64,000 nucleotides of DNA from Galeruca laticollis (lineage: Eukaryota > Arthropoda > Insecta > Coleoptera > Chrysomelidae), in NCBI GenBank assembly GCA_963921935.1, contig OY998185.1, positions 34,440,487-34,504,486 on the forward strand. The letters run 5' to 3'. A program made the position numbers and the translations under genes. Each line of letters opens with the position of its first letter. Within the stretch, counting starts at the first letter, position 1. This document shows positions 1 through 11,019 of the stretch, one piece after another. The notes under the pieces were generated by a model. That model saw only the letters and a list, made by a program, of their open reading frames with translations, did not search any database and was not told where the DNA came from.

Positions 1-1004
1 TCATAAAATGAGTGACTTGTATGCACTCCGCAGGCTGTATCCTCCTAACAAGACAAGTTACAATAAGTGGCCGACAATGACATACACACATTATTTTTTT
101 TTCTTAAAAACAGTTTTTAGTGTTTTTCTCGCTGAAAAGCGTAAAATAACTTTAAAAGAATCTAAAATTCCAATTTTTTTGGGGTAAACTAATCCTTACC
201 TCGTATCTTAGATATAGTTGGGCGAAATCTTTTTCGTTGTATTCTGGAAAAATTGAAACAAGAGAATATGGAAAAAGCAACAGAAGACTAAGAATCTTGA
301 CTGACGGTACAGAAGAGGAAAACGGAAGAGAGGAATCGTAGGAAATCAAATGAGTCGTGAAAGATAGAGAAAAGCTAAATAATATGAATAGAAATTCAAC
401 TCACAGTATAATGGAGATATCATCAAGTAATTAATTCAAGACGACGGAGTAGTTGCTCAGCATTGACTCATTCCATTTTTTCCCAAACGAACCACTCACA
501 ATAATAGGCAAAATTTTAGGCATACAACTGAAAATCACGTGTTCTCAATTAGGAAGTTCTCTTCTCAAATAACGAAATATGTTTACGATCATTTTATGAA
601 TGAATATGCATATGCAATTTGCATCTTAGCGCCAACTTTAATGCATGATTGAACAGCAAATCCTTCTATTACAATTTTGATGTTTATGGTAGCTTCAGGC
701 ATTCAATAATGGGGCAAATGGCAGCAGAAAAATTAATTGATTGAAATACGTTACAGTCTAGTCGTTTGATACAATGTTGTAACTATGCAGGGTGTTTTTT
801 AATAGTTGATCTAAGTTTTAACAGTATGTAATTGAAATTCTTCGATCATTATCTTAAGAATTTTTTCCAATGTTGTTATTGTTCACCATTTCATACATTG
901 TTGGAAAAGCGATATTTTAGTGAAAAATCAATTCATTCGTTATTTCATTTACTCACTGCATATATATTGTTCAACGTAATACTGTTGTCTAAAAATCAAC
1001 TTAC
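1..1004. other. Zasp intron, left edge; no feature seen
   Basis: This AT-rich DNA lies downstream of the 1005-1179 exon on the minus strand. It begins with the donor GTAAGT at 999-1004. I see no coding motif, RNA gene or transposon signature in it. The 1180-2029 stretch on the other side of the exon is equally empty. Confidence 0.5.
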
Positions 1005-1179
1005 CTGAGGACTAAAAGGCTTAGCAGCTAAATTATGACCAGTTCCAATGGCTCCGATATTTTCACTCTTGTTAGAAGCTAAAGAGGTTCTTGTAACGGG
1101 AGCAGCACTGTTAATATAGGGAGATGGAGTCGATAAGGGGCCAGTAGGTACAACTGAAGGTTTCCACGTAGATCCTCCT
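1005..1179 (-). CDS. Zasp52: Zasp52-type Z-disc protein, exon with ZM motif
   Basis: On the minus strand a clean acceptor (TTTTTTCAG) opens this 175-nt exon and CAG|GTAAGT closes it. It starts in phase 2, which fits the exon at 24102-24253: the junction codon AG|A encodes Arg and gives QR-GGSTWKPSVVPTG. That string and the later VTRTSLAS...IG.GHN.AAKPFS block match the segment after the PDZ domain and the ZM (ZASP-like) motif of insect Zasp52 and vertebrate Cypher/ZASP. The protein family anchors alpha-actinin at muscle Z-discs and integrin attachment sites. The exon ends in phase 0, and the rest (LIM domains) would lie left of the window. No stop or frameshift is present, so this is a live host exon. 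It is too short and too spliced to appear as a long ORF. The symbol rests on motif recognition; a paralogue (Zasp66/67) is the main alternative. Confidence 0.85.
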
Positions 1180-2029
1180 CTGAAAAAAGCAAACAGTTGA
1201 AAAGTTTAGAGGTTAATTACCAAAATAAATCTACTGATTAAACAAACTGGGCACTGTATCAATTATTTTTGATTAATAATAGGTCCCAACGGAATGTTAT
1301 TTATGTTTGTAGGTTGCCAGTGAGATAATTAGACTGAAAAAAATTCAATAAAGTTCTAGGGCGATCTCACACTTGTAGTGAAAGAACAGCAGTAATAAGC
1401 TATGTGATCAAATTAGCCCTATTTAGTGAAGCAGTGGTTAAATAACCTACGTTATGTCTGTTATATTCAACAGTGTCTCTTCCAAATTCTTTTGTCAAAC
1501 AAGAAAAATTCTAAATTCAATAATAATGGTTCCATAAAGACAGAAAATTAGAATGTAACTCAATATTCTATCAGAAAGGATTAACATGAAATCTTATTGT
1601 GCCATCAGAATCTTCCATTATTTTATAAAATACTTCTGCATCGTTCATGTGAACAAATCATTTGCATTGGTTGATTTGATGTCATGATCAGTACTCTATT
1701 TGTAAACACATTTTACTGTGACACAATTCGTATCACAAGTGCCAGTCATGCAAACATATTATATGCTGCGTACTTAATTAAGTATTTTGTGATTAAGCCT
1801 ACCAAAACGTCACATGTTAATAAGTTACTTGCTCCAAAATCATAACAATAATTAACTCTGTAATTGAAGTAACAATAAAAAAATTTGTAAATTTTATCTT
1901 AATTACATTTCTGTTTCTATATATAAAAGACGTATTCATATGAAAAGCTTTTTATAATGTTCGTCATAATATATTAATACTGTTGGACTAATATGGTAGA
2001 GTCATAAAAAGCACCACTATCCGAATTAA

Positions 2030-2090
2030 TTGAAAATATTAAAAGGAACTGGGCAAGGATGCATTCTGTCTCTGATGCTATTTATTGTTG
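2030..2090 (+). pseudogene. LINE reverse transcriptase scrap (RTE-like)
   Basis: The plus-strand reading KGTGQGCILSLMLFI resembles the GVRQGC.LSP.LF motif (RT block 4) of RTE/CR1-type LINEs. It runs directly into gypsy gag sequence near 2090. The gypsy copy may therefore have landed in, or been joined to, an old LINE. Only about 20 residues support this. Confidence 0.35.
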
Positions 2091-2095
2091 TAGCT

Positions 2096-2509
2096 GCAGA
2101 AAGAGAGCATTGTTGGCACAGTCACGACGAGAGCTCAAAACTCGACATGGTTTACGGATTGCTGTCAATCCATATACGTAAACGAATATCAAGGGAGTCG
2201 ATACACTCTGTCGACAATTTACTGGAATATGCCAGAAAAATTGAACACATCCGACTGGAGGAAACAGTGACTACGGGACCTCCTAATGAACCGAGACCCA
2301 GGGCAAGCAAGAAATAGAGATGCGGCTATTGCCATTTCAGAGGGCATTCGATGAACGAATGCCGAAAACGCCAAGCCGCTAAAGAAATTAGCACAGAAAC
2401 CCATCACAAACCGGAACCATCAAAAATCTCTTGTTACGGGTGCGGCAAACAAGGATATTTCCGGAACAACTGCCCGGATTGTTCAAAAAAGCAGCCCCAC
2501 CCATCATAA
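2096..2509 (+). pseudogene. gypsy gag C-terminus with two CCHC zinc knuckles
   Basis: The segment LLSIHIRKRISRESI...NLLEYARKIE resembles the end of the gypsy capsid domain. An in-frame TAG at 2315-2317 follows, then two zinc-knuckle modules that bind genomic RNA. The first, CGYCHFRGHSMNEC, is intact CCHC. In the second, CYGCGKQGYFRNNC, the His has become Tyr, which should abolish zinc binding. The frame ends at TAA 2507-2509. Confidence 0.75.
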
Positions 2510-3039
2510 ATGGCCATCCACAACGAAAAAAACAGTCCGATTGCGCCAGAAACATAATGCTGCAGTGAATGTCGGGAAGGGGCAAGAATAGGCATTTTTG
2601 GAATTCTTGGCTTCACCATTGCCAATGAATGAGGAAGCCCTTATCACCCAGCCTGATGACGCTGGCCCACTCATAAAGATTCTCACGCCACGACGACCGA
2701 CTCATGCACTTGACGACGACGACGACCAATATTGACCTAATGCGATCTACGATATTTTTAAAGAATCTCTACCATCTACTTGGTCGTCATCGAAAACGCG
2801 GGATCCCAGGAAACGACGTAGACTGGAATTAAATCAAATAGATATTTGTCTGAGTCCCGACGAATCTCCTGTATTTCGCGATCAACAACGAGACACCTCC
2901 AATAAAACCCTCCAGGCGTACTTCGATGGCTTTGCCGAGGATTGACCACCTACTCCGTATGTTGAACATCGCATATCCACAGGTGAACACGCGCCCGTAG
3001 CCAACGCCCCATATCGGCAGAGTCCAGCTCGTCAAAACA

Positions 3040-3670
3040 TATTAAGGCAAAAGCTCGACGACATGCTAGAGAAAGGTATAATTGAGGAAAGCGATACGCC
3101 CTGGTTATCCCCGTGATCCTCGTACCCAAAAAGGGCAACGACCTACGAGTATGTGTCGACTATCGTAAGCGTAAAGCCATCACAATACCCGATAAATATC
3201 CACTACCACGGATCGACGATTTGCTCCAAGCCGCTAAAAGCTGCCCATTCATGTCGTGCCTCGACCTCAAGTCGGGCTACTGGCAAATACAAATCCACGA
3301 CAATGACAAAGATAAAACAGGATTTATCACGCCTTTTGGAATCTATAGATTGAATAGGATGGCTTTTGGTTTACGAAACGCCCCCAGTAGTTTTCTGCGC
3401 CTTATGAACAGATTCAAAGAATTCACCGTCTTAGTTTACCTCGTTCACCTCATTATCAGGTCACCGTCATTCGACCAACATCTCCGTGATTTGGAAAGAG
3501 TCTTTGAACATTTACGGACGTACCGACCAAGGGTACAGAGAAAAAATGCAATTTTGGTTGCCCCACAGGAAGGTACCTTGGACATGATAACTGAGGATGA
3601 CATTACAACTGTCTCCAAAAAACGTGGGCTATATCCAATATGCCAGCTCCAAAAAATATCAATCAGCTGA
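3040..3670 (+). pseudogene. gypsy reverse transcriptase, catalytic YLDD lost
   Basis: RQKLDDMLEKGIIEESDTPW followed by VPKKGNDLRVCVDYR is typical gypsy RT. A 1-nt frameshift near 3110 separates the two parts. Block A (DLKSGYWQI) and block B (FGLRNAPSSF) are present. The catalytic YxDD motif that should precede LII..SPSFDQHL reads YLVHLIIRS, so both aspartates are gone. The enzyme would be inactive even without the frameshift. Confidence 0.85.
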
Positions 3671-4200
3671 TGTCTTCCATACAGACCTGGTACAGGCGGT
3701 TTATACATAACTTCACGCAGATTGCTAGACCACTAACGAATCTAACAAACAAGAAAGCGGTATGGAGGTGGGGACCAGAACAAGAGCAGGCGATAGGAAA
3801 TCTGAAGGAGAAACTAGTATCCACGCCCATACTAAAACAAGCCGACATCTCCAAACCATTTATTATCAAGACGGACGCCAGTGCATACGCAATAGGTGCG
3901 GTTTTGGTCCAGAGTGGGAGAGCAAACGAGCACCCGATAGAATACATTAGTCGCTTACTGACATCAGCGGAACGGAATTATAGCACTACGGAGCAAGAAG
4001 CGCTTGTGCTAGTTTTCGCAATAGATAAATTTCGGGGATACATTGAAGGTTCAGAGGCAATATTGATAACAGACCACCAACCCCTCAAGTGGTTAATGAG
4101 TCTGAAAACGCCAACGGGGCGCCTAGCACAATGAGATTACAGCCATACGACCTCCAAGGGAAAACAAATGTAGTGGCAGATTTCCTATCTAGACCCCCAT
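3640..4200 (+). pseudogene. gypsy RT thumb and RNase H domain
   Basis: The thumb (WYRRFIHNFTQIARPLTNLT) is followed by the RNase H fold. It has the catalytic-type Asp in KTDASAYAIGAVL, the Glu in EQEALVLVFA and the Asp in ITDHQPLKWL. The frame overlaps the RT frame and ends at a stop (4132). The chromodomain-side tail (VADFLSRPPYE) reads on in another frame from about 4089. The catalytic residues that can be seen are intact, so decay here is by frameshift. Confidence 0.85.
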
Positions 4201-4299
4201 ACGAGAAACCTAACAATGAGTGTCAGATTTGCAATGTACAATTCGACATCCCTAAGCGAAGTGAAAAAGAGATGCGTCACAAACAAACAGAGGATCCTG

Positions 4300-5569
4300 A
4301 TCTTGCTCCGATCATTGCGGCCCTTGAGAACGCCTCAGACGACGAAAGAACCGCTAAATGGATAAAACGAGGTTATTTCATGCATATGGAAGTACTTTAT
4401 CGGTATACCCAGGAATAGGAGGATGAGAACGCAAGATTAGTGGTGCCAAAGGAGGAACGTCCAAAAATTTTGCAAGCCTACCACGACAATCCTACCGCCG
4501 GACAAAACGACGTAGATATAACGGTTAATCGAGTCTCTAGGCGTTACTTTTGGACATGAATGCGCCAGGACATTGTTAAGCATGTATTTACCTGCTTAGA
4601 ATGGCAGAAGTATAAAGTCGACAACAGAAAGCCTGCGGAATTATTACAGACAGTAGTCTCCAAACAAGGTTTGAAGTTATCGCAGTCAATCTATTCGGAT
4701 CACTACCGTTGAGTGAAGACGGTAAAATATGGATTTATATAATTGAAGATAACACTAGCCGTTGGGTTGAATTGTTTCCGCTAGCAGACGCTACGGCAGA
4801 TAATTGTGCGCGAGTATTAATTGATAAAATATTTTCCCGCTATGAAGTACCACGGCGGTTAATAAACGACAACGGGACACAATTCGTGTCCGACATAATG
4901 TGAAAACTCACGATTTGTCTGGGCATCAGACATATCCTAATTCCTGTGTATCACGCTAAAGCAAATATAGTGGAACGAAAAAGCCGTGACTTAAAAACAA
5001 AATTAGATATACTAGTTGGCAAAGAACACCTCTCATGGTCCCAGCACCCAACTTCTATAAGATTCGCCATCAACACAGCCCGATGTGAAAATACTGAACG
5101 AACGGCGGCCTATCTGTCCTTCGGGAGAAAGCTGCGAAATATAGAAGACGTCACAGGCGATCTTAGCACTATCGTACGTAACTAAGATTTTGTCGCGGAA
5201 ATCACTTCAAAACTACAAAACTCATCTGCGTCTCTCCGTCTGGCTAAGGATCTAACCGAAGTACGACAAGAGAAAAACCAAGCATATGTAAATAAACATG
5301 AGCGTCATGGGCCGGATTACGCACCTGGCGACAAAGTGTTAGTCAAATCACATTTCCTCAGTAATGCCGCAAAAGGATACTCAACGAAATTGGCCTCACA
5401 ACGCGATGGACCCAACGTCATACTCCGTAAACACGGGCCTACTAGCTACGAAGTTGCCGAGCCAAATGAAGACTCCATACCAATAGGGATTTATCATACT
5501 AGCGGTCAGTCTTCTGAAAACTCAGAAGATGTACTGTCCGGGAAGAGGACGGTGCCGCAAGTCAGATAG
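4300..5569 (+). pseudogene. gypsy integrase, fragmented
   Basis: Remnants of the HHCC zinc domain (YHDNPTAGQNDVDITVNRVS, then C-LEWQKYK) are followed by the DDE core. DNTSRWVELFPLADA, then NDNGTQFVSDI, then NIVERKSRDLKTKL carry the expected D/E positions. Stops fall between the blocks (about 4418, 4558, 4901, 5183). A C-terminal piece (GPNVILRKHGPTSYEVAEP) matches the usual GPF.I....P..Y.V end of gypsy integrases. It is non-functional. Confidence 0.8.
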
Positions 5570-5660
5570 ATATTCTCCCGCCACTATTAGTGCCGACTCC
5601 TCGGGACGACCACGACGTCAAATGGGAAGGCTGTAGCGGTCGTACATATACGCAACGCCC

Positions 5661-6404
5661 TATACCCCAATTTAGTTAGCAACCAGCATTACGTGTAAGA
5701 TACTTCGGAGCCCCGCGCGTAGATGGCGTACGAAGACTACACTGAACAGAGATGTGACTGGACCCTATACCGTCCGGCGACAGTATAGGTACAATCAAGC
5801 AAACTCATTTCAGCCAATATGGACCCAGCCCCACGGCAAAGTGATTTAACGCTTCATAATAAAATATTGTTTCCATATTATTTTTGCGTTTAGAATTTTA
5901 ATTATTATTTTATTCAATTGTAAATGTATAGGGTTGAATAGTTATTTTAATAAATGTTTTAACCCGTTTACAATGGTATATTTAATTTTTAAAGAACGTT
6001 TTCCAAATGGACCTTGAGGACGAATTTCAAGGTAATAAATTCAATGGTAAGCCAACAAATGAGTTAAGGTTCGTAGATGAGATAGCGATAATTGCAGTCT
6101 TGGTACTTACTACAGTACAGTACAGTACATACTGGCATGCTCATCAGGTAATATAAATTACTGCTCCGTCCCTTACTCTGTAGAATCTATTCTTTTTTAA
6201 ATCGAACTAACTGTATCTAAATATTTCCAGAATATACCTAAAAAATATTCTGATAAATTGACAATTGTTTCTATTACTACCATCGTCAGAATGACAGAAG
6301 TTACATTTCATGTGATGCTTACCTAATGTTTAACAATTATTTTTGGCTAGACCAAGAAGTGAGTATATATTGGATATCTTTCTCCCAATTAACATGTTAC
6401 CCAA
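5661..6404. repeat. Noncoding stretch with a dispersed repeat copy (about 6195-6362)
   Basis: The last part of this AT-rich stretch, about 6195-6362, is a diverged direct copy of 24610-24784. The best matching core is ATCGTCAGAATGACAGAAGT followed by TTTCATGTGATGC and GACCAAGAAGTGA. No coding signal is seen. The rest (5661-6190) may include the end of the gypsy element, but nothing identifies it. Confidence 0.55.
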
Positions 6405-6756
6405 TTACCATTTTATGAAAGGTTAAAGAGATCAGATTTCAATATTGAACAATTTCAACTGTCCTTACCATTATGTCAAGAAACTCCACCTTGGATCATT
6501 CATATACCGGCAGTCAACTTCTCATCAGCAAATCAGCCCAAACAATCTACCAGCGACCACATATTCAAATTAAAATACTATAATCTGATTTCTAAATTCA
6601 CCGGTTGTGATCATATTTTCATTGATGCAACTAAATCAGAAAATGAAATCGCATCCGCATTTTTTAGGTATTAACAATTATGGAATCAGGCTAAATCCTC
6701 ACTGTTCAATATACACAGGAAAGTTAGTCGCCATGCTTGAAGCTTTGAGAATCTAC
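6405..6756 (+). pseudogene. jockey-type LINE fragment, RNase H domain (left half)
   Basis: The plus-strand reading LPLCQETPPWIIHIPAVNF, then CDHIFIDATKSENEIASAF, then CSIYTGKLVAMLEALRI matches the RNase H domain at the end of jockey-superfamily LINE ORF2 proteins. It includes the D of F.D.S and the E of TGEL.A...AL (here K, so a catalytic Glu is lost). The reading stops at 6756, where the LTR element begins, and resumes in frame at 13017 after removing that insert and one CTAC duplication. The 5' end is truncated. Confidence 0.75.
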
Positions 6757-6956
6757 TGTCACAACCTAAGTACCCGGCCTTGGGAGTCTGCTCAGGTAGT
6801 GAATTCGGCTTTAGTTACACTATTTTTTATTACCTCAATTGGGATAAGGTTGATCAACAAACAAAATTTCGGGACAAATGGATTTATTTGACACACAATA
6901 ATAAATTTACAAAAACCGTATAATCTCAATACAAATACGAATAAATATCAGTTATA

Positions 6957-8374
6957 CAGGGTGTCCCACGACGTTTTGACACTCAAATTTCTCGAAAACT
7001 GTTCATATGACATGTATGAAATTTGGCAGATGTAAACAGTCGAAACTGATGCTTATATTTATTATACAATAACTTCCGTTTTTCCTGTCATTTCGGCTCA
7101 CATGGCCCCAACATAATTTTTTTAAATGTATAATATCACAATTTTGGATATATCATGCAAAAACAAATTCAACGATACCACACTTGTCATCATTGTATTG
7201 TGCAGTATTGATAATATGGGCAATTAAATGGGGGTGGCTATGGAATTGCACCATTTCGACCAATCCATTTTTCAGGAAATGTGTTATCAAGATATTCTCT
7301 AATTGGCCCATAAAAGTGAGGAGATACTCCGTCTTGCTGCCTCCACATCGTTTGCCTTTCACGTATTAAGGGGATATCTTCAAGTAATTCTGGAAGAGTA
7401 TTTTGAAAAAAATCTAAGTATCTTTGTCCCGTTAATGTTCCTTCATAAAAATAGCATACCATAGTTCTGAAATCTACTTTCATCACTCCATAATATTTTT
7501 TCTAAAATTACTGTGTACTAACATTTCAGCAATAAAATTTATTCTGCTTTCAAGATCTGTGTTAAAAGTAAGTATTTTATAAGGTTGGTTTTGTGATTTT
7601 TTAATATTGTTTTTATTTAACTACTATATATTTGTAGTAATTTTTGTTCAAGAAATTGTATTGAGGTGTATGGATTTACCTGAAGATAAGACAAAATATT
7701 TATCTTTTGACGAGGAACTTGATTTTTACCGCTTGGAAAAGAACCAGTTCTTAGCTTTCGTTCGACATAGAAAAAAGTATTTTTGCTTGGAGTTATTCTA
7801 TGAGGAAACGATTTCTGAACAAACCTTGAGCATGAGTTTTGTTTTTTCCACATTCTCCATAAATAAATTGTATGTCAACATATTCATCGTAAGTAAAAAT
7901 TGAAGGCATTATTTACTTATTATTACAGTGTCTTCACAAGATTATGACCAATAATCAATGACAGCTCTTGAATAAACTTCACCAGACAATAATGAATGAA
8001 AACCTATGTTGTTGCTACTATAGTTATTTGTTTCATAGCCACCTAAATTTTTGAGTGCAAAATATTTGCTTCAATAAATTTAGTAAAAATTAATAGCCCT
8101 TATTATCATTACTGCACAATACAATGATGACAAGTGTGGTATCGTTGAATTTGTTTTGGAATGATATATCCAAAATAATAATATTATACAGGTTGTCCCA
8201 TTTAAAAAAATTAATTATGTGGGGGTCACGTGATCCGAAATGACAGGAAAAACGGAAGTCATTTTATAATGAATATAAGCATCAGTTTCAATTGTTCATA
8301 TCTGCCAAATTTCGTTCATGACATATGAACAGTTTTCGAGAAATTTGACTGTCAAAACGTCGTGGGACACCCTG
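6957..8374 (-). mobile_element. Tc1/mariner element with about 240-bp terminal inverted repeats
   Basis: The ends read CAGGGTGTCCCACGACGTTT and the reverse complement, flanked by TA on both sides (6955-6956, 8375-8376). The inverted repeats run to about 7205 on the left and from about 8130 on the right. That is far longer than classical mariner termini, with scattered mismatches and short indels. Inside is a transposase remnant on the minus strand. The middle (7500-8100) has lost recognisable coding, so the copy is non-autonomous. The TA duplication is confirmed by the uninterrupted sequence in LTRs B and C. Confidence 0.88.
7153..7486 (-). pseudogene. mariner transposase remnant (DDE domain)
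   Basis: The minus-strand reading YFYEGTLTGQRYLDFFQNTL, then WRQQDGVSPHFYGPIREYL, then FPEKWIGRNGAIPWPPP is the middle of a Tc1/mariner-type DDE transposase. WFQQDGA.PH carries the second Asp, and WIGR.GP..WPPRSPDL normally follows. A frameshift just after GAIP moves the reading to another frame. The N-terminal HTH region and the last catalytic residue are not seen. It is inactive. Confidence 0.8.
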
Positions 8375-10295
8375 TATAGTAAAAATGTCCAACTCAATAT
8401 TTTATATATACCAAAAATAAGTTAGGGACTTATCTTGGGAAGACTCGGGACGTACAGCTCGCAGAGAGAGAGAGTAGTCGAGGGTTCTTGAGCCGTTGTT
8501 GTATGGACTTGGACGATGTGGTCCGATGAGTGGATCTTGTAGACGGTCTGTAGAGGTCCTTATGGTAAACTCTGAAGCGGTCCTTGAAGTAGACGGTCCT
8601 TAGGGTCGGTACAGGCTAAAGCGGTCCTTAAAGTAAACGGTCCTTGAAGTAAACGGTCCTTAAGGTAAACGGTCCTTACGGCTGCAGAGCAGCGAAGAAA
8701 ATTAAAAATCACACACAAATGATATTTAACACAGAATGCTGATTAACTTTTCAGCGCAGAAATGAATAAAAGAGACCGAGTTCCACGTCAATCGTAGTTT
8801 AAATAGACATTTAGTGATAGTAAAAAGAATCAACGATACGTTCCTAATATTCGAAATAATAGGATTTGGGATTAGAGGTGGAAGTAGCCGACGAATAAGT
8901 AACGCTCCAAAATAATTGATGAAAATAGTAACATGTCTCAGCGACATGTTACACCCCCACTCCTCGGAGAAAAAAAAAGGAATTCGAAGAATTACTTTTT
9001 TTTTGTAAACCTGAACAGCCTACAAAGAAAAAGTAGCCAAAACAATAGGAATGTGGTGACCAGATAAAAGAACATGTAGTATTGCTTACAAATTCAGGAT
9101 ATGAAAAGAAGATAAATAAGAAGAAGAAAGGAACATATTCAATGAATGTCCAAGAATTGTTGCCTTATAATTCAAGACTTCAATTCATTTTGAAGACTAA
9201 CAAAAGTAAAAAAAATATAATAGGTGCTTAGGCCTATTATCAAAAATAACCAAAAGATTAAATTAGAGGGGTAACCTCTACCAAAATATGAGACGCTAAA
9301 TGCCAAAAAAAAATCAGAGGAATAACCTCCACTTAGAATATGAAATGCTAAACGCTTTAGCAAAATATTCAAGAAAAAAATTAGAGAGGTAGCCTCTAAT
9401 AAAATATGAAATGATAACATCTCAACGATATGACAAGAGAATAACTATATTCTCCGTCTAGAAAAAATAATCACTAAATGTGATAAAGGGTGGTTAAGAT
9501 CTCAGGTACACTAACCTCAAAAGAAAAAAACTGAAGTAACCAAAAAGACATAAGGAAGAAGTATTAGGTGAGCAAGACCAACTCAGAGTCATAGATAGAT
9601 GAGAGCATCGATCATGCAGGAAAAACCTCGCGAGAGATGTTAATCGCGTCGTGGTTATTTATTCCCCACAATCAACTTCGCATCTTTACAACTACCAAAG
9701 TGTAGACATGATAGTCCAACAACTACATTCCTTGCAAATAGAAACAAAAGAATTAACAAAATCAAGAGAGAAGAGTAAATAAAAAACGAATAAATTTTTG
9801 AGCAAGCTCGGTTAATTAACAAACCCAGCGTTATGTAGAAACGCCACAACTAAAATGGAAATTTTCAAAGAAAATTCCTTAGAGAAAAAATAACTGGATC
9901 TCTAGATTTATAACACCGTGATGCATGCCCATGCGACACATCCTTCCAGTGCGATAACATGACAAGTCATCAAACCACCCTTTCGGAAAAACGGCGTCCC
10001 GTAGGTACGATACAATATGGGTTGATGGCACACCATGACACACCTCTGAAAGTCAGATTTCCACTTAAAGATGTCACAAAACTAGCATCACCCCTGATAC
10101 AGAACTAGTCCTTAACAAAAAAACAAAATCACGGAAATCTTTTTGAACAGGAAAGCGAAAACCTCCAAAAATTCCGTCATGGGAATGCTATTGCGAGATA
10201 TTGTTTAAAAAAATACACGGTCAGGGATAGAAATTTACTAACAAAAAATTTTTTAACATGACCAAAAATGTGAATGTGTGTGTATGTAAAATACA

Positions 10296-11019
10296 CTCAG
10301 GTAGTGAATTCGGCCTTAGTTTCACCATTTTTTATTACCTCACTTGGGACAAGGTGAATCAACATACAAAATTTCGGGACAAATGGATTTATTTGACACA
10401 ATAATAAATTTACAAATACAAATACAAATACGAATAAATATCAGTTATACAGTAAAAATGTCCAACTCAATATTTTATATATACCAAAAATAAGTTAGGG
10501 ACTTATCTTGGGAAGACTCGGGACGTACAGCTCGCAGCAGTAGTCGAGGGTTCTTGAGCCGTTGTTGAATGGACTTGGACGATATGGTCCGATGAGTGGA
10601 TCTTGTAGACGGTCTGTAGAGGTCCTTATGGTAAACTCTGAAGCGGTCCTTAAAGTAGACGGTCCTTAGGGTCGGTACAGGCTAAAGCGGTCCTTAAAGT
10701 AAACGGTCCTTGAAGTAAAGGGTCCTTAAGGTAAACGGTCCTTACGGCTGCAGAGCAGCGAATAAAATTAAAAATCACACACAAATGATATTCAACAGAG
10801 AATGCTGATTAACTTTTCAGCGACGAAATGAATAAAAGAGATCGAGTTCTACGTCAATCGTAGTTTAAATAGACATTTAGTGATAGTAAAATGAATCAAC
10901 GATACGTTTCTAATATTCGAAATAATAGGATTTGGGATTAGAGGTGGTAGTAGCCGACGAATAAGTAACGCTCCAAAATAATTGATGAAAATAGTAACAT
11001 GTCTCAGCGACATGTTACA
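10296..11019 (-). repeat. LTR B (middle LTR)
   Basis: It is homologous to LTRs A and C from CTCAGGTAGTGAATTCGG to GACATGTTACA, 724 bp, with the intact empty site CAGTTATACAGTAAAAATG where LTR A carries the mariner. The GGTCCTTAAAGTAAAC minisatellite lies at about 10610-10745. Confidence 0.85.

Larger units (their letters stand above)
2091..5660 (+). mobile_element. Decayed Ty3/gypsy retrotransposon, gag-pol body without visible LTRs
   Basis: Gag, zinc knuckles, RT, RNase H and integrase blocks follow in standard Ty3/gypsy order on the plus strand. The reading frame is broken many times: TAG at 2315, TAA at 2507, a frameshift near 3110, a stop at 3668, and stops in the integrase region near 4418, 4558, 4901 and 5183. 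I found no direct repeats at the two ends, so the LTRs are lost or too diverged. It lies in the Zasp intron on the strand opposite to the gene. It is an old dead copy. Confidence 0.85.
6757..8953 (-). repeat. LTR A (3' LTR in element orientation), interrupted by mariner
   Basis: Without the mariner and one TA it is about 777 bp. Its outer end carries about 34 bases (TGTCACAACC...GGGAGTCTG) that LTRs B and C lack. Its inner end is the 10-bp perfect inverted repeat GTAACATGTC/GACATGTTAC. It contains the minisatellite with GGTCCTTAAAGTAAAC-like units at about 8550-8685. Confidence 0.8.

Noticed and set aside
7607..7903. 98-codon plus-strand frame inside the mariner
   Set aside because: It resembles no mariner protein and overlaps the region where the transposase has decayed; probably chance or an unrecognised insert.
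9172..9420. Hydrophobic 82-codon frames at 9172-9420 and 11230-11478 in the LTR element interiors
   Set aside because: They are the same sequence in two copies of the interior. Their conservation follows from recent duplication, and the composition (F, L, I, S) reflects the complement of A-rich DNA.
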